A stretch of 5,730 nt of DNA from Streptosporangiaceae bacterium (GTDB taxonomy: Bacteria > Actinomycetota > Actinomycetes > Streptosporangiales > Streptosporangiaceae): NCBI GenBank assembly GCA_025934635.1, contig JAICWX010000456.1:1-5730 (forward strand). Direction: 5' to 3'. The position numbers and the translations under genes were made by a program. This document shows positions 1-5,631 of this stretch, piece by piece. The notes beneath the pieces are model-generated. The model worked only from the letters and a program-made list of their open reading frames with translations. It did not search any database and was not told the DNA's origin. The first letter of the stretch is position 1. Each line of letters opens with the position of its first letter.

Positions 1-160
1 GCCCCACCAGTCCGAGGAGGCGCAGGCCTGCTCTCCATCAAATCTGGCGCCTGCTGCATCCATGCCAGAACGGACGGGAAAAACAGAGGTACCGTTGCAG
101 TGAGTTCATCGGCAACGCACCATTAACGCAACGGGTGCCGCCAGGGCTTATGGCGAGATC

Positions 161-167
161 AAAGGGG
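161..167 (+). promoter_or_regulatory. Ribosome binding site of the 59-aa gene
   Basis: AAAGGGG lies five bases before ATG 173. It is the main reason for preferring this short frame over the overlapping longer frames on both strands, which have no comparable site. Confidence 0.5.
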
Positions 168-172
168 CTGCC

Positions 173-352
173 ATGTACACACCACCACCTCAGGGGGAGC
201 TGCGCAGCGCGGCGCAGCGGAGCCAGGAGCGGTACGCGCACTTGCAAAGCACCGCCGCCCGAGACGCTCAGCTGGGTGTTCAAGGACCCCGTATGCGCGA
301 GCGCATACGGCACTGGTTCCGCCGCCTCACGGGTCGCACGCCCGCGAACTGA
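173..352 (+). CDS. Small basic protein of unknown function, 59 aa
   Basis: I do not recognise the family. The reading frame starts at ATG 173 and ends with TGA 350-352. An AAAGGGG ribosome binding site at 161-167 lies five bases before the start. About three quarters of its codons end in G or C, as expected for a real gene in this genome. The protein begins MYTPPPQGELRSAAQRSQER, which is proline-rich and then polar, and reads as one or two helices. It ends with the arginine-rich, amphipathic stretch MRERIRHWFRRLTGRTPAN. There is no signal peptide and no membrane segment. The arginine-rich end could bind nucleic acid, a membrane surface or a partner protein, but that is a guess from composition. 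It lies about 90 bases before the phosphatase gene on the same strand and could share its transcript. The perfect inverted repeat at 289-310 falls inside its coding sequence. The existence of the gene is likely but not certain. Confidence 0.55.
   Translation: MYTPPPQGELRSAAQRSQERYAHLQSTAARDAQLGVQGPRMRERIRHWFRRLTGRTPAN
289..310. repeat. Perfect 10-bp inverted repeat with 2-bp centre
   Basis: The arms CCGTATGCGC and GCGCATACGG match perfectly around a central GA. The element lies inside the 59-aa gene, in the codons for its PRMRERIR segment, and about 130 bases before the phosphatase start at 441. As DNA it has the form of a dimeric regulator operator. As RNA it could fold into a 9-bp stem with a CGAG tetraloop. 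No T-run follows, so it is not a classical terminator. The function is unknown. Confidence 0.5.
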
Positions 353-440
353 CCAGGGCCCGTAGGTCTGTCGTAACGCAGTAAATACCGCATTGAGTAG
401 CGCCGGTGCCGTCGTGGCCCCGGATATGTACGATCCGGGG

Positions 441-878
441 ATGAGCGAGTCCTGGGACCCGGCGGCGCCGGGCATCTTGCGGCTGCCCTCGGGTCGGCTG
501 GTGCGTGGCCGTGGCGTCAAGCGGCCGATGCCGGACGGCCCGAGCCCGTCGTTCGGCGTTTACCTGCTCGGCCGGCGGCCGCCGGCCGTCGCCTGGGAAT
601 CACGCTGGATCCGGTGGCCGGACTTCCGCCTGCCCGCCGACGAGTCCGAGGTGCTGCCCGCGCTGACCGAAGCCTGGGAGCGCGCCGCAGCCGAACGGGT
701 GGAGATCGCCTGCGCGGGCGGCCACGGGCGCACCGGTACCGCCCTGGCTTGCCTGGCCATCCTCGATGGCGTCCCCGGTACCGACGCCGTCGCGTTCGTC
801 CGGGAGCACTATGACCGGCACGCGGTCGAGACGCCCGCCCAGCGCCGCTATGTCGCCCGCTGGCGAGGAAAACCGTAG
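441..878 (+). CDS. Small cysteine-based protein phosphatase (PTP superfamily), 145 aa
   Basis: Predicted cytoplasmic phosphatase of the cysteine-dependent PTP superfamily, which removes phosphate from phosphotyrosine or a related substrate through a phospho-cysteine intermediate. Counting from ATG 441, the phosphate-binding loop CAGGHGRTG gives the CX5R signature with Cys91 as nucleophile and Arg97. WPD at 59-61 supplies the usual general acid, Asp61, 30 residues before the cysteine. The segment TPAQRRYVARW near the end may serve as a Q-loop. There is no signal peptide or membrane segment, and the length suits a minimal stand-alone domain. The start is uncertain. ATG 441 gives an N-terminus (MSESWDPAAPGILRLPSGR) like those I recall for actinobacterial relatives. 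ATG 426 and TTG 393 are in frame, and none of the three has a clear ribosome binding site, so a leaderless transcript is possible. The substrate cannot be read from the sequence. The neighbours, a tiny basic protein and a secreted protein, do not reveal it. Confidence 0.85.
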   Translation: MSESWDPAAPGILRLPSGRLVRGRGVKRPMPDGPSPSFGVYLLGRRPPAVAWESRWIRWPDFRLPADESEVLPALTEAWERAAAERVEIACAGGHGRTGTALACLAILDGVPGTDAVAFVREHYDRHAVETPAQRRYVARWRGKP

Positions 879-1030
879 GCCAGCGCGAAGCCGACGATAT
901 GCAAATATTCCGAACAGCCACGGAACCGCACAATGACCACGATGCGCCGCTGATTCCGGTCAGCTAGTACACTATTCGCCGTCAGCCGCTAAGGCGATGC
1001 AATAAGTTATTCCTCTTGTCATTCACTCGT

Positions 1031-1035
1031 GGGAG
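1031..1035 (+). promoter_or_regulatory. Ribosome binding site of the secreted protein gene
   Basis: GGGAG lies six bases before ATG 1042. It fixes the start directly before the signal peptide and excludes the overlapping plus-strand frame at 1029, which has no such site and encodes a low-quality arginine-rich product. Confidence 0.65.
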
Positions 1036-1041
1036 CCGAAC

Positions 1042-1440
1042 ATGCTGCGCCTTATTGCGGTGATCGCCGCCAGTGCCGCCGCGCTGGCCGGCGGCACGCT
1101 GCCCGCATCCGCTGCCGCCGACGGTATTCACACGTTCAGCATTCCGGGGGTTTCCGGCGTCCGCGCCTGGGGTTCGTACCGCGACGCCGGAGCCAAGGTC
1201 CGGGTCACGGTTTGCGTCAAGGATGTCATGCGCGGCGTCTACGGTGCCGCCGCAGTAGGACTAGCGTTCGATTCCGGCTTTCAGCGTCACGATAACGTGA
1301 GCACCGCCGCCATCGGATACGGCCACGCGAAGTGCCGGGTGATGGTCACGCCGTACACGGGACATCTCGTCGTCGAGGCGCTGTCCGGCAACCAGAACGG
1401 CAAGGTCCGCCGGCAAGGCACGCCCAAGCGGATCTACTGA
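1042..1440 (+). CDS. Small secreted protein with two cysteines, unknown function, 132 aa
   Basis: I do not recognise the family by name. ATG 1042 follows GGGAG at 1031-1035 with six bases between, so the start is secure. Residues 1-24 form a Sec-type signal peptide: MLR, a hydrophobic alanine-rich core, then PASA before AADG. Cleavage is expected after Ala24 or Ala26, leaving a mature protein of about 107 residues. The mature part has no further membrane segment and looks rich in beta strands. Its two cysteines, Cys58 (VTVCVK) and Cys98 (AKCRV), could form one disulfide outside the cell. The end is basic (KVRRQGTPKRIY). There is no LPXTG signal and no lipobox, so the product is probably released or loosely wall-associated. 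It is followed at once by an inverted repeat that probably ends the transcript, and it converges on the redox operon. It is separated from the phosphatase by 163 bases, so it probably has its own promoter, though I could not pick a convincing one. Confidence 0.75.
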   Translation: MLRLIAVIAASAAALAGGTLPASAAADGIHTFSIPGVSGVRAWGSYRDAGAKVRVTVCVKDVMRGVYGAAAVGLAFDSGFQRHDNVSTAAIGYGHAKCRVMVTPYTGHLVVEALSGNQNGKVRRQGTPKRIY

Positions 1441-1446
1441 CACGTT

Positions 1447-1492
1447 ATCGTGGACATTTACCCCTCATTTTCCGCGGGTTACAGTCCACGAT
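1447..1492. terminator. Inverted repeat between convergent genes, likely bidirectional terminator
   Basis: ATCGTGGAC at 1447-1455 pairs perfectly with GTCCACGAT at 1484-1492. Inside it, ACCC at 1460-1463 can pair with GGGT at 1476-1479 after a four-base internal loop. The hairpin begins six bases after the stop of the secreted protein gene and lies about 30 bases beyond the stop of the minus-strand NuoF-like gene, so it is placed to end both transcripts. There is no T-run on either side. That is common for actinobacterial hairpin terminators, but it leaves room for a processing or stability role instead. Confidence 0.6.
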
Positions 1493-1523
1493 GTTCAAAC
1501 ATTCACGGAATGGCAGACGGAAC

Positions 1524-3116
1524 CTATCCGGCTGTGATCTGCTTACGGCCCCCGCCGCCGACTAGTCCGGTCCGCAGGCTAGGAGCGGGAATGGCCACCG
1601 GACCGCTACGCGACGACTTCGGGTCAGTGGCGGTAAGACGCAGCGCCAGCGCCGGGCACATGTGCACCGCCTGCTCCGCGTCCTTTTCCAGCCAGTTGGG
1701 CACCGGGATGTTGAGGATGACCGGATAGCCCTGGGCGTCCAGGTGGATGAGCTCGGGCACCAGGTGCGCGCAGAGGCCGTGGCCCTGGCAGCGCGTCCAG
1801 TCCACCACGAGCCGCTGCTGCGTTTCCTGCTCGGGACCGGTGGGCAGCGGCAGGATGCCGCGGACCGGGCGCCCACAGGAGGAATGGAAGACGTGCGCCG
1901 CGAGGTCCTCGGTGAACACGTCGAGCGCCGAGAGCACGAACCTGGTCACCCCGTCAGGGTGAGAGCAGGCGCCGCGTCCGGCGACGGCGGCGGCGGAGCG
2001 CCTGGCCACGTCGAGCGCCTCGATCCCCCCCGAGCCGTCGATGAGCGCCGCTAGCGCCCGCGCGATGGAGGGCAGCCCGAGCTTGCAGGGTCCGCACTGG
2101 CCGGCCGACTCCCCGGCCAGGTAGCTCGCGATCCGTGACACCTCGCCGAGCGGGCAGGTGCCGTCACCGAGCGGGAGGACGATTCCCGAGCCGAGCGTGC
2201 CGCCGACGGCGGCCAGGCCCTCCCGGGAGACCGGAACGACATAGGCCGTGCCGGCCGGCAGCCACATGCCGTGGTAACCGCCGACCAGGACGCCGTCGCC
2301 CGCCGGGGCCTGGCAGATGTCCAGGACCGCAGCCAGCGGGACCCCGGTAGGCACCTCGACCACGGCCGGGTTCGCGGCAGAACCGCCCACGCTGAGCAGG
2401 ACCGTCCCGGGCTCTTCCGGCATGCCGACCGCGGCGAAACGCTCCGGGCCGAGCAGGGCGAGCACCGCCAGCTGGGCGAACGTGCCCGCGTTGGACAGCA
2501 GCGTAGGCAGGTCGGCCACGCCGGATTCGGCGGCGAGCACCTTGCGACCCGGCGGGATAGGCCGCTTGCCGTTGATACCGCGGACCAGGGCGCCGGATTC
2601 GCCGGAGATGAACCGTTCGGGCATCTGGACCACCCGGGCCAGCTTGCGCAGGCCCGGTTCCGCCTCGATCGCCGCCTCCACCGACCGGTTCGCCAGCTCG
2701 TTGCCCGCGACGCCGACGATGATCTCGTCGGCCCCGATGGCCTCGGCGACCAGCGCGGCTCCGCTGAGGACGAGGTAGGGCGAGCGGATCATGAGCATCT
2801 TGTCCTTGACGCTGCCCGGCTCGCCCTCGGTGCCGTTGACCACCACGACCGGCGGGCAGTCGGCCTCCTCGGCGTTCTGCACCACCGCGCTGAGCTTGCG
2901 CGCGAAGGGGAACGCCGCCCCGCCCTGGCCGCGCAGATCGACCTGCTCGGCTATCGCGATCAGCTCGTCGGCGGTGAGGCGGGGCAGCGGACCGAAAATG
3001 TCGCGGTGGGCTTCGAGGTCGAGCCGGGGCATCCGGTCGAGCCCGGCGGTCAGCCGGGCCGCTCCGATCCTCATGATCGCGGGTGCGTCAACGCCCTTGA
3101 CCGCGCTCATTCCCAC
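1524..3116 (-). CDS. NuoF-like flavin/iron-sulfur oxidoreductase with C-terminal ferredoxin domain, 530 aa
   Basis: Predicted cytoplasmic electron-transfer protein related to the NADH-binding subunit of complex I (NuoF/Nqo1) but not part of a nuo cluster. LRGQGGAAFP at 61-70 matches the glycine-rich FMN loop. NGTEGEPGSVKDK at 94-106 and FISGESGALVRGINGKR at 169-185 match the NuoF motifs around flavin and NADH. An SLBB-like section covers about 238-300. ESAGQCGPC at 336-344 corresponds to the N3 cluster motif, with Cys341, Cys344 and the distant Cys384, but the usual first cysteine is Ala338. Cys321 lies upstream and might replace it. Residues 435-495 form a small ferredoxin with Cys443, His446, Cys449 and Cys487-Pro, a pattern linked to [3Fe-4S] or unusual [4Fe-4S] clusters. 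GTG 3116 is chosen because GGAGGT sits just upstream. ATG 3110 is an alternative and would give an ATGA overlap with the preceding gene. Either way the two genes overlap, so translation is probably coupled. The product likely passes electrons between NAD(P)H or ferredoxin and the membrane partner. The direction and the donor are not shown by the sequence. Confidence 0.88.
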   Translation of the reverse strand: MGMSAVKGVDAPAIMRIGAARLTAGLDRMPRLDLEAHRDIFGPLPRLTADELIAIAEQVDLRGQGGAAFPFARKLSAVVQNAEEADCPPVVVVNGTEGEPGSVKDKMLMIRSPYLVLSGAALVAEAIGADEIIVGVAGNELANRSVEAAIEAEPGLRKLARVVQMPERFISGESGALVRGINGKRPIPPGRKVLAAESGVADLPTLLSNAGTFAQLAVLALLGPERFAAVGMPEEPGTVLLSVGGSAANPAVVEVPTGVPLAAVLDICQAPAGDGVLVGGYHGMWLPAGTAYVVPVSREGLAAVGGTLGSGIVLPLGDGTCPLGEVSRIASYLAGESAGQCGPCKLGLPSIARALAALIDGSGGIEALDVARRSAAAVAGRGACSHPDGVTRFVLSALDVFTEDLAAHVFHSSCGRPVRGILPLPTGPEQETQQRLVVDWTRCQGHGLCAHLVPELIHLDAQGYPVILNIPVPNWLEKDAEQAVHMCPALALRLTATDPKSSRSGPVAIPAPSLRTGLVGGGGRKQITAG

Positions 3117-5239
3117 TCGCTACCTCCGGTCGGCCCGGGTATATCGCGATACCTCGGGTCGGTTGCCTTAGCCCGGTGTGACGGGCGGCTCGCGGTCCTG
3201 GGCGGTGCGCCGGTGCGGAGCCCGGTCGCCGGGTCGGCGGCCGGACGGCCGTGCCGGGGCCCGGATCCCGGAGATCCCGTCCGTCCCGCGACCGGCCGGG
3301 GCGTCGGGCCGCCGTTGCCCAGCCGGGGCAACGGGCCGGTGTCCGGTCGCGGCCCCGGACCAGCGTCCGGGCGCGGCATCGGCCCCGTGCCGAGCCGGGG
3401 CATCGAGCCGGTATCGGCCCGTGACGCCCGCCCGCGGCCGGCCTGAGGTACCGGGCCGGCGCCGTGACGCGGCGGCTGACCCCCGCCAGCCCGCGGCACC
3501 GGGCCTGTGTCCGGACGTGGCCTCGGACCGGTATCCACCCGGGGAACCGGCCCGGTGTCCAGGCGCGGCATCGGGCCCGTACCCGTCCGTGGCGGCGGCC
3601 CTGATTCGACCCGCGGCATCGGACCCGTACCCGCGCGGGACATCGGTCCCGTCCCGTGACGCGGCGGCTGACCGCCGCCGGTCCGCGGCATCGGCCCGGT
3701 GTCCGGACGCGGCCTCGGACCGGTATCCACCCGGGGAATCGGCCCGGTGTCCGGTCGCGGCCTCGGACCGCTGCCGAGCTGAGGCTGCGGTCCCGAAGCC
3801 CGGTCACCCGGGCGCGGCGGCGGCGGGGGCAGGGCCGCCCGCGGCCGGGCGGACTCCATCGAGCCCGGCCACGGCGCCGTTCGGCCATCGAGGGCACTGC
3901 GATCCGGATAGTCCGAGGGATACGGCGACAAGGGCTGCGCCTGGCGGCCTCGCGGCCCGTACGGATAGGAGGACAACTCGTCCTGGGGTACGTCACCGTG
4001 TCCCCGCGGCGCGCCTTCGAACCGGGGCGGGCCGTCGTACCCGGGCTCGTACCGCGGCTGCCGGGCCGGGCTGGCCAGCGCGGGCCGGCCCTGCTCCGCG
4101 TTCACGTAGGGACGGCCCTGGGCGTCGTCACTCCACGGCGGCGCGCCCAGCGGCATGAAGCCGAGGTCGCCGTAGGCGTCCGGAGCCATGCCATAGGCGT
4201 CCGGCGCGGCGCCGTAAGGATCGGGAGCCACCGGGGACCCGGCATAAGCCGGGTCTGACCAGTGAACCGGAGCCGGTCCCAGCGCGGGAAACGGACTGGA
4301 AGCCGGAGACCGGTCCGGCACCGGAAGCGCGGTGGCGGTCCATGAGCCGGAGCCGTAGGCTCCGCTCACATCGAGGCGGCCGGCACCGAGGGCACCCGTG
4401 CCATAGCCGCCGGCGCCCGGGCCGCCCGGCAGCATCTGGGTGGCGCCGCCCATCTGGGCGTGCGCCATGGCCAGGGCCGCGGCCCGCATCGGGGCCGAGC
4501 TGGCCGCGCCGGCCCGGTCGACGCTCGGCGACGAGCTCAGGGTTTCCTTCGGCCGCAGCGAGATGGCCAGGAACCTGACCGCCAGGCCGAGCGCGGTCAC
4601 CGCGATCGCGAACCCGTAGCTCCAGTCGACGTACGGCTTGGCTGCCCGTCCGCCGAGCAGGCCGTGCAGGACCGCGAAGACGAAGGCCACGTACGAGCTG
4701 TAGTGAATAGCCCGCCAGCGCCATGCATTACCGTCTGCAGTGAACCGCTTACGGAGAACACTCGTTACCACGAGCAGGAGGATCAGATCCGAGGCGATCG
4801 TGCCGAGGCCGATATAAAAAGTCCGGTACGGCGACAGGAAAGGCACCACCGCGTCGATGACATGCGATCGCTGGGCCAGGATCTCGGTCACGATGTGGAT
4901 GACGAGAAAGGCCAGCGTGCCGAACGAGAAGGCACGGTGAACGGCCTGCGCCATCACCCGATGGCCCGGCGTCATGACGATCCGGTCGGTGGCTAGCAGG
5001 CCGAGCAGCACCGAGCCGGTCAGCCCGACCAGCGCGAGCACCCCGGCGTAATAGAGCATGAAGTGCTGCGTGGCCGCATCGATGACATGACCGGCTTTGG
5101 TCAGCGCCAGCACGGATACCAGTACGGCAAGGGCGGCGACCGAAACTGCGACGGTCTTCCCCATGTGATCGCCAGTCGCTCTCTGTGTCCCCGAGTGCAC
5201 ACCCTGACGACCGCGTGAACGGCCTACGGTCGTTGGCAC
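3107..5239 (-). CDS. Ferric-reductase-like heme membrane protein with long repeat-rich tail, 710 aa
   Basis: Predicted integral membrane cytochrome b of the ferric reductase-like transmembrane type. Counting from GTG 5239, six hydrophobic helices lie at about 28-46, 61-83, 97-121, 140-162, 176-198 and 206-228. Helix 3 carries His101 and His115 (HRAFSFGTLAFLVIH) and helix 5 carries His179 and His192 (HYSSYVAFVFAVLH). These are the paired spacings used in this family to hold two stacked b hemes. There is no FAD or NADPH domain after the helices. Instead a tail of about 480 residues follows, rich in Gly, Pro, Arg, Ala and Tyr and surely disordered. It includes APDAYG repeats at 344-357, PPPPPRPG at 471-478 and 20 octapeptide repeats at 489-648. 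Only the first 230 residues look catalytic. The flavin partner is probably the NuoF-like product of the overlapping downstream gene. GTG 5239 is preferred for its AGGAGG site six bases upstream. ATG 5164 is a weaker alternative. The substrate, and whether it reduces iron, are unknown. Confidence 0.85.
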   Translation of the reverse strand: MPTTVGRSRGRQGVHSGTQRATGDHMGKTVAVSVAALAVLVSVLALTKAGHVIDAATQHFMLYYAGVLALVGLTGSVLLGLLATDRIVMTPGHRVMAQAVHRAFSFGTLAFLVIHIVTEILAQRSHVIDAVVPFLSPYRTFYIGLGTIASDLILLLVVTSVLRKRFTADGNAWRWRAIHYSSYVAFVFAVLHGLLGGRAAKPYVDWSYGFAIAVTALGLAVRFLAISLRPKETLSSSPSVDRAGAASSAPMRAAALAMAHAQMGGATQMLPGGPGAGGYGTGALGAGRLDVSGAYGSGSWTATALPVPDRSPASSPFPALGPAPVHWSDPAYAGSPVAPDPYGAAPDAYGMAPDAYGDLGFMPLGAPPWSDDAQGRPYVNAEQGRPALASPARQPRYEPGYDGPPRFEGAPRGHGDVPQDELSSYPYGPRGRQAQPLSPYPSDYPDRSALDGRTAPWPGSMESARPRAALPPPPPRPGDRASGPQPQLGSGPRPRPDTGPIPRVDTGPRPRPDTGPMPRTGGGQPPRHGTGPMSRAGTGPMPRVESGPPPRTGTGPMPRLDTGPVPRVDTGPRPRPDTGPVPRAGGGQPPRHGAGPVPQAGRGRASRADTGSMPRLGTGPMPRPDAGPGPRPDTGPLPRLGNGGPTPRPVAGRTGSPGSGPRHGRPAADPATGLRTGAPPRTASRPSHRAKATDPRYRDIPGPTGGSEWE
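3122..3127 (-). promoter_or_regulatory. Ribosome binding site of the NuoF-like gene
   Basis: On the minus strand GGAGGT ends five bases before GTG 3116 and eleven before ATG 3110. The spacing favours GTG 3116. The site lies inside the last codons of the upstream membrane protein gene (its Gly-Gly-Ser), as expected for coupled translation in an operon. Confidence 0.6.
3296..3775 (-). repeat. Twenty tandem 24-bp units encoding [DG]TGPxPRx octapeptides
   Basis: Residues 489-648 of the membrane protein form 20 octapeptides in unbroken register, with consensus [D/G]-T-G-P-x-P-R-x. Some units are degenerate, such as GGGQPPRH and GRGRASRA. Each unit is 24 bp, and no length change breaks the frame. 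A higher-order duplication of eight units (192 bp) is visible: residues 497-560 resemble 561-624. The product is expected to be an extended, positively charged, disordered chain. On which side of the membrane it lies depends on topology. With six helices and the tail following the last one, it shares a side with the N-terminus, which I expect to be cytoplasmic. Confidence 0.85.
3464..3751 (-). repeat. Two 96-bp near-identical copies 192 bp apart in the repeat tail
   Basis: The DNA at 3464-3559 and at 3656-3751 aligns without gaps, with about eight mismatches by eye. The stretch encodes DTGPxPRVDTGPRPRPDTGP and then the GGGQPPRH unit in both copies. The sequence between them is also repeat-derived but has drifted further. 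This points to a past duplication of a 192-bp block within the array. Confidence 0.8.
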
Positions 5240-5245
5240 GCGTAA

Positions 5246-5251
5246 CCTCCT
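5246..5251 (-). promoter_or_regulatory. Ribosome binding site of the heme membrane protein gene
   Basis: On the minus strand a perfect AGGAGG ends six bases before GTG 5239. ATG 5164, where the first sure transmembrane helix begins, has no comparable site. The TTG at 5404 that opens the longest possible frame also lacks one. This decides the start. Confidence 0.7.
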
Positions 5252-5336
5252 CAGGATCGTGAAAAACGAGAGAAGACCAATTGCGACACCTAGAACGCTG
5301 GCTGTAATCCCTAGTCCGGTTGCTTGTGGCCTAGCG

Positions 5337-5345
5337 ACTATATCA
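5337..5345 (-). promoter_or_regulatory. Candidate extended -10 promoter of the redox operon
   Basis: On the minus strand TGATATAGT fits an extended -10 (TG, one base, then TATAGT). It lies in the AT-richer stretch upstream of the operon and would start a transcript near 5330 with a leader of about 90 bases. I see no good -35 at the normal distance. This is a pattern match only. Confidence 0.3.
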
Positions 5346-5631
5346 GCGGAAATAACGCTTCGGCGGCAAAATGATCTACGAACGATTTCGGGCGGGCGAG
5401 ACAACCGCTAAGCCAGCCTGGAACGGCGGCGCCTTGGGCCCCCTACGACGGGGACCGGCGGCCGGCGCATGCCCAGCGACCAGCACCGCCACGAGACGAT
5501 CACGTCCGCCGGAGAGCGGCGGCCATGACCCCGCAGGGCAGGTCATCCTGGGCTGGAGCACCCGTGGGCCAGCAGGAGTGTTGCGATTTCCCAGCACGTC
5601 CCTCCTTCGCGCTACCCCGGCTCCGCATCTG
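5346..5631. other. Stretch with no supported gene
   Basis: The open frames here on both strands lack ribosome binding sites at useful distances. Their products are rich in arginine, proline and cysteine with no recognisable motif or coding-like codon use. I see no tRNA, rRNA or clear terminator. The part next to the operon (5240-5400) is less GC-rich than the genes, as expected of a promoter and leader region. Confidence 0.5.

Noticed and set aside
1..126. C-terminal end of a plus-strand gene entering from the left edge
   Set aside because: Several frames are open from the edge but are short, and none has a recognisable or strongly biased sequence.
38..520. 160-codon open frame on the minus strand
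   Set aside because: It lies opposite the better supported small gene and the phosphatase start, has no ribosome binding site or motif, and reads as a composition-driven shadow.
879..1041. Promoter or terminator between the phosphatase and the secreted protein
   Set aside because: TACACT at 968-973 and TAAGTT at 1003-1008 could be -10 boxes, but neither has a suitable -35. The TTCCG/CGGAA pair near 919-935 has only five-base arms, so no site is called.
2271..3446. 391-codon open frame on the plus strand
   Set aside because: It is antisense to the NuoF-like and membrane protein genes, whose motifs are clear. The product is a low-complexity arginine, aspartate and glycine chain typical of a GC-rich shadow.
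3296..3775. CRISPR-like regular repeat array
   Set aside because: The 24-bp units are adjacent with no spacers, diverge from each other and are translated in frame, so this is a coding tandem repeat.
3088..4158. Long overlapping open frames on both strands through the repeat tail
   Set aside because: The 24-bp GC-rich repeat lacks stops in several frames. Only the frame continuous with the membrane helices has a start, a ribosome binding site and a regular octapeptide pattern.
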